Notes: generated by a model not told the origin, from the letters alone. A stretch of DNA of 64,000 nucleotides from Bacteroidetes bacterium UBA6161 (GCA_002422315.1 DIUJ01000019.1:50819-114818), one strand, 5' to 3'. Counted from the first letter of the stretch, positions 8,480 to 17,373 are shown. Translations and numbers: made by a program.

Positions 8480-9901
8480 ATGTCTAATTCAGAATTTAGA
8501 ATCGAAAAAGATAGCATTGGCGAAATTCAAGTACCTGCCAACATGTATTGGGCTGCACAAACCCAGCGTTCCCTTGAAAATTTTAAAATAGGAGGAAGCC
8601 GCCACAGAATGCCTATGGAAATTATTAAAGGCTTTGGTTATTTGAAGAAGGCTGCTGCTATTACTAACTACGAACTTGGCGTTTTAACTAAAGAAAAATG
8701 CGACCTTATAGCTGCTGTTTGCGACGAAATAATAGCAGGAAAACTCGACGATCAATTCCCATTGGTAATTTGGCAAACTGGTTCTGGAACCCAATCCAAT
8801 ATGAATGTGAATGAGGTAATTGCCAATAGAGGACACGTATTGGCAGGGGGTAAATTAAGCGACAAAGACAAAGTATTGCATCCTAATGACGATGTAAACA
8901 AATCCCAAAGCTCAAATGACACCTACCCTACTGCTATGTCTATTGCCGTATACAAACAAGTAATAGACTATACACTACCTGGTATTCAGGCACTTAAAAC
9001 TACAATTAAGCACAAAAGCAGGGAATTTAAAGAGGTTATAAAAATAGGCAGAACCCACCTAATGGATGCTACTCCTTTAACCTTAGGTCAAGAATTTTCA
9101 GGATATAGACAACAATTAGAAAATGGAATTAAAGCTATTGAAAACGCTTTGAAGCCTGCCGCAGAGATTGCTTTAGGCGGAACAGCGGTAGGTACAGGAA
9201 TAAATACTCCTAAAGGATACACCGAACTAGTTGCTAAAAAAATTGCGGAATTAACTGACCTTCCATTTGTTACTGCTCCAAATAAGTTTGAAGCATTGGC
9301 AGCACATGATGCAATGGTAGAACTACATGGTGCGCTTAAAAGAGTGGCTGTATCTTGCATGAAAATAGCAAATGATATTAGACTTCTAAGTTCTGGCCCA
9401 AGAAGCGGAATTGGCGAAATCATTATCCCAGCAAACGAACCTGGCTCTTCCATTATGCCAGGCAAAGTAAATCCAACACAAAGCGAAGCCCTAACTATGG
9501 TATGTGCACAAATTATGGGAAATGATGTGGCAGTTACTATTGGTGGATCCAATGGGCACTTTGAACTGAATGTTTTCAAACCACTTATTGCAATAAATCT
9601 TTTAGATTCTGCCAGATTACTTGGAGATGCATGCCGCTCATTCAATGATAATTGTGCGATTGGAATAGAACCTAACTATCCAGAAATAAAAAATAAATTA
9701 GAAAATTCCTTGATGTTAGTAACAGCACTAAATACCCATATAGGATATGACAATGCTGCTAAAATTGCAAAAACAGCTCATTTACAAAATACTACACTAA
9801 GAAAAGCAGCTCTAGAATTGGGCCTACTAACCAATGAACAATTTGACCAATGGGTAAATCCAGCAGATATGATTGGTGACCCTGATGAGACAATAAAATA
9901 A
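8480..9901 (+). CDS. fumC: Class II fumarate hydratase
   Basis: This 473-residue, iron-independent fumarase interconverts fumarate and malate in the TCA cycle. Fumarase/aspartase superfamily signatures are present: TGSGTQSNMNVNEV near residue 100, GRTHLMDATP near 190, and GSSIMPGKVNPTQ near 325, which holds the mobile catalytic loop. FumC is preferred over aspartase or argininosuccinate lyase because of the N-terminus (EVPAN-like IQVPANMYWAAQTQRSLENF) and length. A hairpin terminator follows 16 bp after the stop. Confidence 0.96.
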   Translation: MSNSEFRIEKDSIGEIQVPANMYWAAQTQRSLENFKIGGSRHRMPMEIIKGFGYLKKAAAITNYELGVLTKEKCDLIAAVCDEIIAGKLDDQFPLVIWQTGSGTQSNMNVNEVIANRGHVLAGGKLSDKDKVLHPNDDVNKSQSSNDTYPTAMSIAVYKQVIDYTLPGIQALKTTIKHKSREFKEVIKIGRTHLMDATPLTLGQEFSGYRQQLENGIKAIENALKPAAEIALGGTAVGTGINTPKGYTELVAKKIAELTDLPFVTAPNKFEALAAHDAMVELHGALKRVAVSCMKIANDIRLLSSGPRSGIGEIIIPANEPGSSIMPGKVNPTQSEALTMVCAQIMGNDVAVTIGGSNGHFELNVFKPLIAINLLDSARLLGDACRSFNDNCAIGIEPNYPEIKNKLENSLMLVTALNTHIGYDNAAKIAKTAHLQNTTLRKAALELGLLTNEQFDQWVNPADMIGDPDETIK

Positions 9902-9917
9902 AACAATGAAGAACTCT

Positions 9918-9951
9918 AAAAAAGCACTTACCTTACAGTAAGTGCTTTTTT
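9918..9951. terminator. Bidirectional terminator between fumC and the flavoprotein gene
   Basis: Fourteen-base perfect arms (9918-9931 and 9938-9951), with GCACTTAC/GTAAGTGC cores and A6/T6 flanks, surround the loop CTTACA. It serves fumC on the plus strand and the minus-strand operon whose last gene ends at 9977. Confidence 0.9.
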
Positions 9952-9976
9952 GTTTGCTATCTTCAGGGAAAATAAT

Positions 9977-11173
9977 CTATCTTTCGTTTAATTGATTGAA
10001 ATATTTTGCTAACCAAGCCCCCATGCTTGCACATCCTTGAATTAAGTAGCCTCCAGTTGGGGCATCCCAATCTAGCATTTCACCAATACAAAAATGATTG
10101 GGTAAAGAACGTATTTCAAAATTTTTATCAACTGCATTTAAGGATACCCCCCCTATGCTAGAAATAGCTTCTTGAATAGGAGAAGATTCTATTATACTAA
10201 TATTTAATCCTTTAATTGATTGGGCCAAAATTGTATGATTTAAAAAATCCTCCTTGCTCAAACTTTCCTTTAAAAGCGAAACCAAAAGTTCTGGAATTTT
10301 AAGGTCTATTCGCAATATATTGCTTGTATTCTTTTGCTTCGATTGGAGTAATTTCTCCTCTATTTTTTCCACATTTACATTAGGTTTCATGTCTAAGTGA
10401 ACACTCGCAGACCCATTTACTTTTAATTGCCTCTGCATTTCTCCACTCAAGGCATATATGGCGTTCCCTTCTATTCCTTTTGCTGTAATTACAAGTTCTC
10501 CTTTTTGATAACTAGAGTCTGTAAAAAGAGCAATGTTTTTCAAAGCAGTACCTTGCCAAATTTGTTTGTATTCTTTACTCCAGTTTGTTGTAAAGCCACA
10601 ATTAGAAGCTACAAATGGTTTTGTAGGTATTTCTTGTTGAGCGAAAAAAGAAATCCAAGAACCTGTAGAACCTGTAATTGGCCAACTTGCTCCACCAAGA
10701 GCAAAAACAATAAAATCTGCCTCCACTTCTGTTTCTTGTATTCCAAAAATCAATTTGCCATTTTTCCAACCCTTCCATTCCTTTTCAGTCTGAAAAATAA
10801 CTCCTTTTTTCTGTATAGCAGTAAGAAAAGAATTAAGAACTTGAATTGGCTTAATTCCTTTTTCAGGAAAAACCCGTTTGCTTGAACCAATATAGGTTGG
10901 AATCCCAATATCTCGGAGAAATAATCTAAAATCTTCGTTAGTAAAATTTTGCAAAGATTGTTCAAGAAAAAAAGTTGGACTAAACTTTTGTATCATTTCA
11001 TCAATATTTGAAGCATGAGTTAAGTTAAAACCTCCATCACCTGCAACTAGAAATTTCCTTCCTAATTTTTTATTCTTTTCATAAATATCAATTTCATACT
11101 TATTACTATCCAATAACAAAGACAAAACTAGTGCAGAAGTACCACCGCCAACTATTGCAATTTTTTTCTTCAA
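9977..11173 (-). CDS. HI0933/BaiN-family FAD-dependent oxidoreductase
   Basis: This 398-residue flavoprotein has an N-terminal Rossmann dinucleotide-binding motif, GGGTSALVLSLLL, starting at residue 9. It also carries the family signature KKLGRKFLVAGDGGFNLTHA and a C-terminal FAD-closing segment with GEMLDWDAPTGGYLIQGC. The family (TIGR00275-like, often named 'aminoacetone oxidase family FAD-binding enzyme') is widespread, but its substrate is not settled. It is the last gene of a three-gene minus-strand cluster, 10 bp after the AhpD-like gene. Confidence 0.9.
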   Translation of the reverse strand: MKKKIAIVGGGTSALVLSLLLDSNKYEIDIYEKNKKLGRKFLVAGDGGFNLTHASNIDEMIQKFSPTFFLEQSLQNFTNEDFRLFLRDIGIPTYIGSSKRVFPEKGIKPIQVLNSFLTAIQKKGVIFQTEKEWKGWKNGKLIFGIQETEVEADFIVFALGGASWPITGSTGSWISFFAQQEIPTKPFVASNCGFTTNWSKEYKQIWQGTALKNIALFTDSSYQKGELVITAKGIEGNAIYALSGEMQRQLKVNGSASVHLDMKPNVNVEKIEEKLLQSKQKNTSNILRIDLKIPELLVSLLKESLSKEDFLNHTILAQSIKGLNISIIESSPIQEAISSIGGVSLNAVDKNFEIRSLPNHFCIGEMLDWDAPTGGYLIQGCASMGAWLAKYFNQLNER

Positions 11174-11183
11174 ACAAAATAAA

Positions 11184-11543
11184 TTAAGTACACGAACTGC
11201 TTTCCTCTAAAGATTCTAAAAACTCTAATGCCCGTCGTGTATGAGGAATAACTATTGTCCCTCCAACTACATTTGCTAAAGCAAAAGTTTCAATTATTTG
11301 TTCTTTTGTAACGCCTTCTTGCCAAGCTTTTTGCACATGGTATTTAACGCAATCATCGCAGCGCAATACCAAAGAACCCATAAGGCCAAGTAATTCTTTG
11401 GTCTGAACAGAAAGTGCACCTTCTTGATAAGCCATAGAATCTACGCTAAAAATTCTTTTAAGAATTTTATTATCCGTAGCCAAAATTCGTTCATTCATTT
11501 TTTCGCGATACGAATTAAATTCCTCTATTATATTTTTACTCAT
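11184..11543 (-). CDS. AhpD-like/carboxymuconolactone decarboxylase-fold protein
   Basis: The 119-residue protein has the AhpD-type active site CDDCVKYH (Cys62, Cys65, His69), suggesting a thiol-based peroxidase or reductant of a peroxidase rather than a true decarboxylase. I chose the ATG at 11543 because it overlaps the stop of the upstream gene as ATGA, implying translational coupling. A start eight codons further upstream is possible. The C-terminus ends in an extra cysteine (SSSCT). Confidence 0.85.
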   Translation of the reverse strand: MSKNIIEEFNSYREKMNERILATDNKILKRIFSVDSMAYQEGALSVQTKELLGLMGSLVLRCDDCVKYHVQKAWQEGVTKEQIIETFALANVVGGTIVIPHTRRALEFLESLEESSSCT

Positions 11544-11893
11544 TTTATTAACTCTTCTGGATTCCAAAATAACGATTTAAAGTTTACAACTTGATCCTTT
11601 TCTACCAAAATACCTTCTGCCATAAGTTTTTCTTGCATAGAATTTCCTTCGAAATTATGCTTTCCAGTTAATAAACCATTTCTATTCACAACCCTATGAG
11701 CCGGTACTTCATGCTGTATATGCTTGCAATTATTCAATGCATAACCCACCATCCTAGCACTTTTTGTCAAACCTAAAAAACTAGCAATTGCACCATAAGA
11801 ACTTACCCTTCCCTCGGGGATTTGTTTTACTACTTGAACAACTTTTTCCCAAAAATTATCGTCTTTTTGAGGGGTAGATTTAATTTGTGGCAT
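11540..11893 (-). CDS. Alkyltransferase-like protein (ATL), MGMT homologue without active cysteine
   Basis: This 117-residue protein matches only the DNA-binding C-terminal domain of O6-alkylguanine-DNA alkyltransferase, with IPEGRVSSYGAIASFLG (helix-turn-helix entry) and the arginine-finger region SARMVGYALNN. The acceptor motif PCHRV reads PAHRV, with Ala65 in place of the alkyl-accepting cysteine, so direct repair is ruled out. Such ATL proteins are known to bind O6-alkylguanine and hand the lesion to nucleotide excision repair. It heads a minus-strand operon. A TAATTTTG element lies at 11931-11924, 30 bp upstream of the ATG. Confidence 0.92.
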   Translation of the reverse strand: MPQIKSTPQKDDNFWEKVVQVVKQIPEGRVSSYGAIASFLGLTKSARMVGYALNNCKHIQHEVPAHRVVNRNGLLTGKHNFEGNSMQEKLMAEGILVEKDQVVNFKSLFWNPEELIK

Positions 11894-11956
11894 ATTACTT
11901 GTAAATTGCGCTCCTTATAGATGCAAAATTATTTAAATAAACATTACATAACCTAC

Positions 11957-13510
11957 ATGAAAAAATATTTCTTTACATTACTCGTTGCTTTAGCTACATT
12001 CAGTGCATGTGCACAAAAAGGGGCAGAAAAAGAAACCCAAGAAATAATCAAGCCTGGATTTAATTTCACTATTAAAATCAAGGATTTCGGTGCTAATATT
12101 CCAATAATTCTGGGGAATTACATGGGAGATAAACATTATGTTAGAGATACTGCTTTTACCAATAATTCAGGCGAAGCAACGTTCAAGGGCGATACCTCTT
12201 TAGAAAGAGGGATTTATTTTATATTACTTCCCAATATGACATATTTTGAAGTAGTAATTTCAAATAACAACCACTTTTACATAGAAACAGACACCACTGG
12301 TGGGGATTATTACGCTAAAATGGTAGTAAAAGGCTCTTACGAAAACCAAAAATACCTAGAATACAATAAATTTATAGTAGAAAGAGGTACCAAAAGAGCA
12401 GAAACAGATGCTAAAATGAGGGAATTGGCAGCGGCCAACAAACAAAATACACCGGAATGGGAAAAACTAAAAAGCCAAGCCCAAGCCCAAGACCTTGAAC
12501 TTAGAAACTACAAAAAAGAATATATTGTAAAATACCCAAAACATCTGTTGGCAAACATATTAAACATGATGGAAGATGTAGACATTCCAGAAGCACCAGC
12601 CGAAATTGCTGAAAGTGAAAAAAGAAATTGGCAATACAACTACTACAAATCACATTATTGGGACAACGTAAATTTTAGTGAAACAGGTTTATCTAGATCC
12701 CCTGGTGGAATTTTACAAAAAGTTACGGACCGTTTTTTCGATAAAGTAATTTCTCAAGAACCAGATTCTATTTCACTTTATGCCGACAAAGTAATAGGCT
12801 TGTCAACAGGCAATAAAGAATTAGAAAGATACTTTATTTGGTATTTAACCCTTAAATATGAAACTTCTAAGGTAATGTGCCACGATGCTGTGTTTGTGCA
12901 CATGGCAAAAGAATACTATTGTAAAGGCAGAGCTTTTTGGACAGATACCTCTGTGATAAATAGCATTTGTAAAAAAGCTGAAAAACTAAGTTATACCCTT
13001 TGTAATGCCAAAGCCCCAGACTTGAGAATGGCAGACACAAAAGAAAAATACCATAATTTATACGATATAAAAACACCTTTCACCATTTTATTCTTTTGGG
13101 ACCCAACATGTGGACATTGCAAAAAAGTAATACCAATATTAAATGAATTATCGAAAAAATACAAAGACACAATATCTATATATGCGGTTGGTGCTGAAAG
13201 CAAATTCGAAGAATGGGAAAAATACATTCAAGGCCATCCTGAACTAAGCCACTGGAAAAATGTAAACAAAACAGACAGATATTGGCCATGGCCCATAAAC
13301 AAACAAAACTATGATATCATAGCAAACCCGGTAATTTTCTTGTTAGATAAAGACAAAAACATACTTGCGAAAAAAATAGATGAAAACAAACTAGAAGAAT
13401 TCATTATTTTTATGATGGGCAATAAAGGCCTATTAAGTTCGGAAGAAGCCGATAGAAGAATATTAGAAGTAAGGGCAAAAGCCAAACCAGAATCTGAAGA
13501 AGAACACTAA
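11957..13510 (+). CDS. Thioredoxin-fold (TlpA-like) lipoprotein
   Basis: The 517-residue protein starts at ATG 11957, chosen because it gives MKKYFFTLLVALATFSAC, a lipoprotein-type signal with the lipid-attachment Cys after FSA. An in-frame ATG 12 codons upstream would spoil the signal. The N-terminal third resembles the DUF4369-like sandwich found before TlpA domains (inferred). The middle is helical. The C-terminus has a thioredoxin-like domain with the redox motif CGHC in FFWDPTCGHCKKVIP (about residue 390). It is probably a periplasm-facing thiol-disulfide oxidoreductase. A terminator follows 22 bp after the stop. Confidence 0.85.
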   Translation: MKKYFFTLLVALATFSACAQKGAEKETQEIIKPGFNFTIKIKDFGANIPIILGNYMGDKHYVRDTAFTNNSGEATFKGDTSLERGIYFILLPNMTYFEVVISNNNHFYIETDTTGGDYYAKMVVKGSYENQKYLEYNKFIVERGTKRAETDAKMRELAAANKQNTPEWEKLKSQAQAQDLELRNYKKEYIVKYPKHLLANILNMMEDVDIPEAPAEIAESEKRNWQYNYYKSHYWDNVNFSETGLSRSPGGILQKVTDRFFDKVISQEPDSISLYADKVIGLSTGNKELERYFIWYLTLKYETSKVMCHDAVFVHMAKEYYCKGRAFWTDTSVINSICKKAEKLSYTLCNAKAPDLRMADTKEKYHNLYDIKTPFTILFFWDPTCGHCKKVIPILNELSKKYKDTISIYAVGAESKFEEWEKYIQGHPELSHWKNVNKTDRYWPWPINKQNYDIIANPVIFLLDKDKNILAKKIDENKLEEFIIFMMGNKGLLSSEEADRRILEVRAKAKPESEEEH

Positions 13511-13532
13511 AAAACAAGAAGATTCAAACCTT

Positions 13533-13560
13533 AAAGCCTAGATTTTATCTAGGCTTTATT
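13533..13560 (+). terminator. Terminator after the TlpA-like gene
   Basis: AAAGCCTAGAT (13533-13543) pairs perfectly with ATCTAGGCTTT (13547-13557) around a TTT loop, followed by a T-rich tract. Confidence 0.85.
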
Positions 13561-13608
13561 TTTGAAAAAAAATAAAATCCTCTATATTGCCAACCAAAAT
13601 AAGTTGAA

Positions 13609-14175
13609 ATGTTTGACCTTAAAGAAATCCTAACCATATCCTTTACGCTATTTGCAGTAATAGATATAATTGGTTCCATACCCGTAATTATAACTCTTCG
13701 AGAAAAGTTGGGTCATGTTCAAAGCGAAATTGCAACATTTGTTGCAGGATTGTTAATGCTAACTTTTTTATTTGTAGGTGAAAAATTCCTAGGTTTACTT
13801 GGAGTAGATTTAAGTTCATTTGCTATGGCAGGTTCTATCGTTATTTTTATAATTGGCTTAGAAATGGTATTGGGGCGCGAATTTTTCAAAAACGACGCCG
13901 ATGCTAAAACAGGAAGTATTGTTCCTATAGCTTTCCCTATAATTGCCGGTTCTGGCACACTCACTACTATTATGTCGTTAAATGCAGACTTTGAGTTTTA
14001 CAACATATTAGCAGGTATACTTATTAATTTAATAGTGGTTTATATCGTTCTCAAATCAACAAATAGAATTGAAAAAGCACTTGGAAAAGGAGGGCTTATG
14101 GTACTTAGGAAATTCTTTGGAGTAATTTTACTTGCTATTGCTATGAAAATATTCAAAGCTAATTTCAATCTATAA
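13609..14175 (+). CDS. MarC-family integral membrane protein
   Basis: The 188-residue protein has about six hydrophobic segments and the MarC (UPF0056) features: an N-terminal FTLFAVIDIIGSIPVI segment, the AGSIVIFIIGLEMVLG helix and the AFPIIAGSGTLTTIMSL segment. MarC proteins sit in the inner membrane, and their original link to antibiotic resistance was not upheld, so the function is unknown. It stands alone, 98 bp downstream of the TlpA-like gene and behind its terminator. Confidence 0.9.
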   Translation: MFDLKEILTISFTLFAVIDIIGSIPVIITLREKLGHVQSEIATFVAGLLMLTFLFVGEKFLGLLGVDLSSFAMAGSIVIFIIGLEMVLGREFFKNDADAKTGSIVPIAFPIIAGSGTLTTIMSLNADFEFYNILAGILINLIVVYIVLKSTNRIEKALGKGGLMVLRKFFGVILLAIAMKIFKANFNL

Positions 14176-14258
14176 GCCTTGTGTTGGAAAAATGAGTAAA
14201 ACTACAATTCGCAAAAAACTAAATTCGCAAACTTAATAGAACAAAAAACTTAAATATT

Positions 14259-14678
14259 ATGGAAATAACAGGAAAATTATTTAAAGTAATGCCTATGCAA
14301 AGCGGCACGGGTAAAAACGGGGAATGGCGTAAACAAGACTTTGTATTGGAGGTGCCGGGAACCTACCCTAAAAAAGTAGCCATGACAGTATGGAGCGAAA
14401 GAACTCAAGAGCTTCAGGCGCTAGCACTTGGGCAGGAAATTAAAGCATTCTTTGATGTAGAATCAAGAGAATACAACGAAAGATGGTATACCGATTTAAA
14501 AGTATGGAAAATTGAAAAAGTAATGACCTCTCCTGTTAGTGGAAACAGCCAACAAAATCCGTCCTCCAACACAAGCGCTCCTTGGGACAATACCCCGGCA
14601 CATACTATACCTGTTCCTCAAGAAAACCCTTTTGCTAGCGAAAATGATAGCAATAGCGACGATGATTTACCATTTTAA
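14259..14678 (+). CDS. DUF3127 protein with SSB-like acidic C-terminal tip
   Basis: The 139-residue protein is a Bacteroidota DUF3127 member: MEITGKLFKVMPMQSG opens a roughly 90-residue beta-rich domain that looks like an OB fold. A Ser/Asn/Pro-rich, presumably disordered linker (about 92-128) leads to the terminus SDDDLPF. That layout copies single-stranded-DNA-binding protein, whose DDDIPF tip recruits replication and repair partners. I infer ssDNA or nucleoprotein binding; no function is established from sequence. It is 21 bp upstream of the M42 peptidase gene. Confidence 0.85.
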   Translation: MEITGKLFKVMPMQSGTGKNGEWRKQDFVLEVPGTYPKKVAMTVWSERTQELQALALGQEIKAFFDVESREYNERWYTDLKVWKIEKVMTSPVSGNSQQNPSSNTSAPWDNTPAHTIPVPQENPFASENDSNSDDDLPF

Positions 14679-14699
14679 TTAATCTATAAACTTTTCACA

Positions 14700-15785
14700 A
14701 TGGAAGTATTTTCAAACCAAAATGCCCAAGACTTCTTATATAAATACTTAAATACCGCTTCTCCTACAGGTTTTGAAACCCCCGGTCAAAAGGTTTGGCT
14801 CGAATATTTAAAACCATACATAGACGACTATATTACAGACAACTATGGCTCGGTAGCCGCTATAATTAACCCAGGAGGGATGTATAAGGTTGTAATCGAA
14901 GCGCACGCCGATGAAATTTCTTGGTTTGTTAATTATATTTCTGACGATGGGTTTATCTATATTAAAAGAAATGGTGGAAGTGACCACATGATTGCCCCAT
15001 CAAAAAGAGTAAACATATACACTGAAAATGGCACCGTTGTAAAAGGTGTTTTTGGGTGGCCTGCAATCCACGTAAGAGAAGCCGGTAAAGAGGTGATTCC
15101 TAGTCTAGACAACCTATTCATTGACATTGGTTGTGCAAAAAAAGACGATGTAAACAAACTTGGTATTCACCCTGGTTGTGTAATTGTTTTTGAAGATGAG
15201 TTGACTGAATTAAATCAAAAATTTCTTTGTGGAAGAGCCTTAGACAATAGAATAGGTGGATTTATGATTGCTCAAGTTGCTAGACTTATTAAAGAAAATG
15301 CTATTCAACTACCCTTCTCTTTGTATATCGTAAATGCAGTTCAAGAAGAAATTGGACTAAGGGGAGCAGAAATGATATCCAGAAGAATTAAACCCGATGT
15401 AGCAATTATAACAGATGTTTGCCATGACACATCTTCCCCTTTATACGACAAAAAAAAGCAAGGAGACCAAAAATGCGGGAAAGGCCCCGTTCTTACTTTT
15501 GGCCCAGCAGTTCAAAACAACTTGCTTCAAAGCATTATACAAATAGCCAAAATTAAAGAAATACCATACCAAAGAGCAGCGGTTTCTCGTTCTACCGGAA
15601 CAGATACAGACTCCTTTGCATACTCTGCAGAAGGGGTGCCAAGTGCCCTTATATCACTGCCTTTAAAATACATGCACACTACTGTAGAAATGGTAGACAA
15701 ACAAGATGTTGAGAATGTTATTCAACTGATTTATGAGTTTGTAATTCAACTACAAGCAAATACAGACTTTAGATATATTAAATAA
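14700..15785 (+). CDS. M42-family metallo-aminopeptidase
   Basis: The 361-residue protein is a cytosolic di-metal aminopeptidase of the TET/glutamyl aminopeptidase type. Metal and catalytic residues are visible: His69 and Asp71 in EAHADEISWF, the bridging Asp in GRALDNRIGG, the Glu pair in VQEEIGLRGAE, the Asp in ITDVCHDTS, and the last His in KYMHTTVE. The family forms dodecameric shells that degrade short peptides. A hairpin 10 bp after the stop is shared with the converging gene. Confidence 0.93.
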   Translation: MEVFSNQNAQDFLYKYLNTASPTGFETPGQKVWLEYLKPYIDDYITDNYGSVAAIINPGGMYKVVIEAHADEISWFVNYISDDGFIYIKRNGGSDHMIAPSKRVNIYTENGTVVKGVFGWPAIHVREAGKEVIPSLDNLFIDIGCAKKDDVNKLGIHPGCVIVFEDELTELNQKFLCGRALDNRIGGFMIAQVARLIKENAIQLPFSLYIVNAVQEEIGLRGAEMISRRIKPDVAIITDVCHDTSSPLYDKKKQGDQKCGKGPVLTFGPAVQNNLLQSIIQIAKIKEIPYQRAAVSRSTGTDTDSFAYSAEGVPSALISLPLKYMHTTVEMVDKQDVENVIQLIYEFVIQLQANTDFRYIK

Positions 15786-15795
15786 ATATTTATTA

Positions 15796-15836
15796 AAAAC
15801 TAAAGCAATAAGCTATGAAATTATTGCTTTAGTTTT
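15796..15836. terminator. Bidirectional terminator overlapping the ndpA stop
   Basis: Perfect 16-base arms (15796-15811 and 15821-15836) enclose a nine-base loop. The right arm includes the last codons of the minus-strand gene ending at 15829, so the two converging genes share one terminator. The arms are AT-rich, so strength is moderate. Confidence 0.75.
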
Positions 15837-16875
15837 CATTCTCATAATACAACTTATAGAACTTTCTACCATCTGCATCTTTCCCTTGTTCTATCATACT
15901 CTTGTTCCCATGAACATACACATGGAAATTTTTATCTAACTTAATTATACTCTTAAAAATTTTGCCTTTTTGTTTTACTGCTTGAGGAGAAATTTCAAAA
16001 CTTGCTTCATAATCAATCCCTTTGTCCTGTTTGTATTCTTCCTCAAAATTAATAAAGGAATCTATAAGCTCTCCACTTTCAAAAACATTCTGCACAAACT
16101 CTTCTTTATCAAATACTTCATTCTTTTTAAAATAGTCTACACTTCTATTCATAAGTTCTATTTTATCCGTTTTATTTACATCAAACCCATGGTCAATTTC
16201 TTTTGTTAAAAAAACTTTGGTAACATCCAAAAAAGATGCAGTTTGAGAAAAATCAGTGACCTTTTTCTCTAGTCCTAAAAAATCAATTTTCCAAAAATCT
16301 GCTTCGTGGCTTTTGTTTTGATTGTCTAAAATAAACACTTCTTGGTCTTCGTCTTCTTGTCTTGGCTGTATAACTATACATGCCTTATCTGGTTTCGACA
16401 ACAATACACCACGCTGAGAATGAACCTCAGATCCAATTTCCTGAAATTTAGTTTGAATAAACTGTTGTTTGTTTTCTGTTTTAAAAATCCCAACTATATC
16501 CACACTCCTCTCCTTATATATTGCATCATTAATTAAAACTATGTATAATTCTCCGTCTTTTATATTAGGATGAATACTTTGATTATAAAGCAACTCCGCA
16601 AGTTTTTTACTACTTACCAAAAAAGGTTCCGTAGATTTTAGTATCGCATTTGCCAAATATCCAGCCTGTGTTTCAGTAGATAAAGAAAAAGAGGTAAATG
16701 AATAAACATCATAAACTTTGTCAAACCCATGGATAAAAAATGGCAATAACTGTTGAGCAAATTCTTCTTCCAACTGCAATAAATTAGAAGATAAAACCAA
16801 TGGAGTTTCTAAATGTTTGTTGCCAATATAATGTACGGCAATACTTTCTATTCTGGCTGCTGATAAATTTATCAT
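15829..16875 (-). CDS. 37-kDa nucleoid-associated protein (NdpA/YejK family)
   Basis: The 348-residue protein starts with MINLSAARIESIAVHYIGNK, the typical N-terminus of the NdpA family. Later family-like stretches include LLPFFIHGFDKVYDVYSF and LINDAIYKERSVDIVGIFKT. I chose ATG 16875 rather than the in-frame ATG 44 codons upstream because homology begins here and a minus-strand TAGATTTG box (16898-16891) lies 15 bp upstream. Members associate with the nucleoid, and the exact role is unclear. The C-terminal part is acidic and charged. Confidence 0.87.
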   Translation of the reverse strand: MINLSAARIESIAVHYIGNKHLETPLVLSSNLLQLEEEFAQQLLPFFIHGFDKVYDVYSFTSFSLSTETQAGYLANAILKSTEPFLVSSKKLAELLYNQSIHPNIKDGELYIVLINDAIYKERSVDIVGIFKTENKQQFIQTKFQEIGSEVHSQRGVLLSKPDKACIVIQPRQEDEDQEVFILDNQNKSHEADFWKIDFLGLEKKVTDFSQTASFLDVTKVFLTKEIDHGFDVNKTDKIELMNRSVDYFKKNEVFDKEEFVQNVFESGELIDSFINFEEEYKQDKGIDYEASFEISPQAVKQKGKIFKSIIKLDKNFHVYVHGNKSMIEQGKDADGRKFYKLYYENEN

Positions 16876-17183
16876 TTTTTTATTTGGATGCAAATCTAAA
16901 GAAATGAAAAGTAATATTAACCCCAAATTAAAATTTAATTCAGGCAAATAAAAGACCTTCAAAGAAGAAAGGGAAATATCTAACAATTCCCTAACTATGC
17001 ACAACAATCAAAAGAAAACAATCTTTTATCGCAGGTGTTTGTTTTTTATTTCTATTGAAAAACAGGATGAAATAAGAAACAATAAAGTAAACTAAATACC
17101 GTTAAAAAGTATAGGTTTGATTCACTAAAAAACGGAATAAAAGCACACTGAATTTTTATTGTACTAATAAGACAACAAAGCAA

Positions 17184-17192
17184 TGTGGATAA
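17184..17192 (-). promoter_or_regulatory. DnaA box 1 (TTATCCACA)
   Basis: The minus strand reads TTATCCACA, the perfect consensus DnaA-binding 9-mer. It is 127 bp upstream of the first nrd promoter -33 element. Confidence 0.65.
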
Positions 17193-17308
17193 ACTCTATT
17201 TCAGAAAAAAAATAGATACAAACTATACAATAAAATTACTTTGGAAATACCTTAGATAACACTACCAATAACAAGAAAAAAGAAGAAAATAAATTTAATA
17301 ACATCCCC

Positions 17309-17317
17309 TGTGGATTA
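17309..17317 (-). promoter_or_regulatory. DnaA box 2 (TAATCCACA, one mismatch)
   Basis: The minus strand reads TAATCCACA, one base off the DnaA consensus. It ends one base before the TTG of nrd promoter 1, so a bound DnaA would contact the -33 region. Confidence 0.5.
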
Positions 17318-17318
17318 G

Positions 17319-17352
17319 TTGAAGATAACTACTATAATATTGATTATCTTTG
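17319..17352 (+). promoter_or_regulatory. nrdBA promoter 1
   Basis: TTG (17319-17321), a 23-bp spacer and TATCTTTG (17345-17352) fit the Bacteroidota promoter consensus. DnaA-like boxes lie directly on both sides. Confidence 0.6.
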
Positions 17353-17364
17353 CATTAATAGCAA

Positions 17365-17373
17365 TGTGGATAA
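17365..17373 (-). promoter_or_regulatory. DnaA box 3 (TTATCCACA)
   Basis: A second perfect consensus DnaA box begins 13 bases after the -7 element of promoter 1. It therefore lies in the expected first transcribed bases, where binding could block initiation. Confidence 0.65.

Noticed and set aside
9088..9645. 185-codon minus-strand open frame
   Set aside because: Lies entirely antisense to fumC, Ser/Pro/Ile-rich as expected from the reverse of a conserved coding sequence.
10427..10885. 152-codon plus-strand open frame
   Set aside because: Antisense to the well-supported HI0933-type flavoprotein gene; no promoter or recognisable motif.
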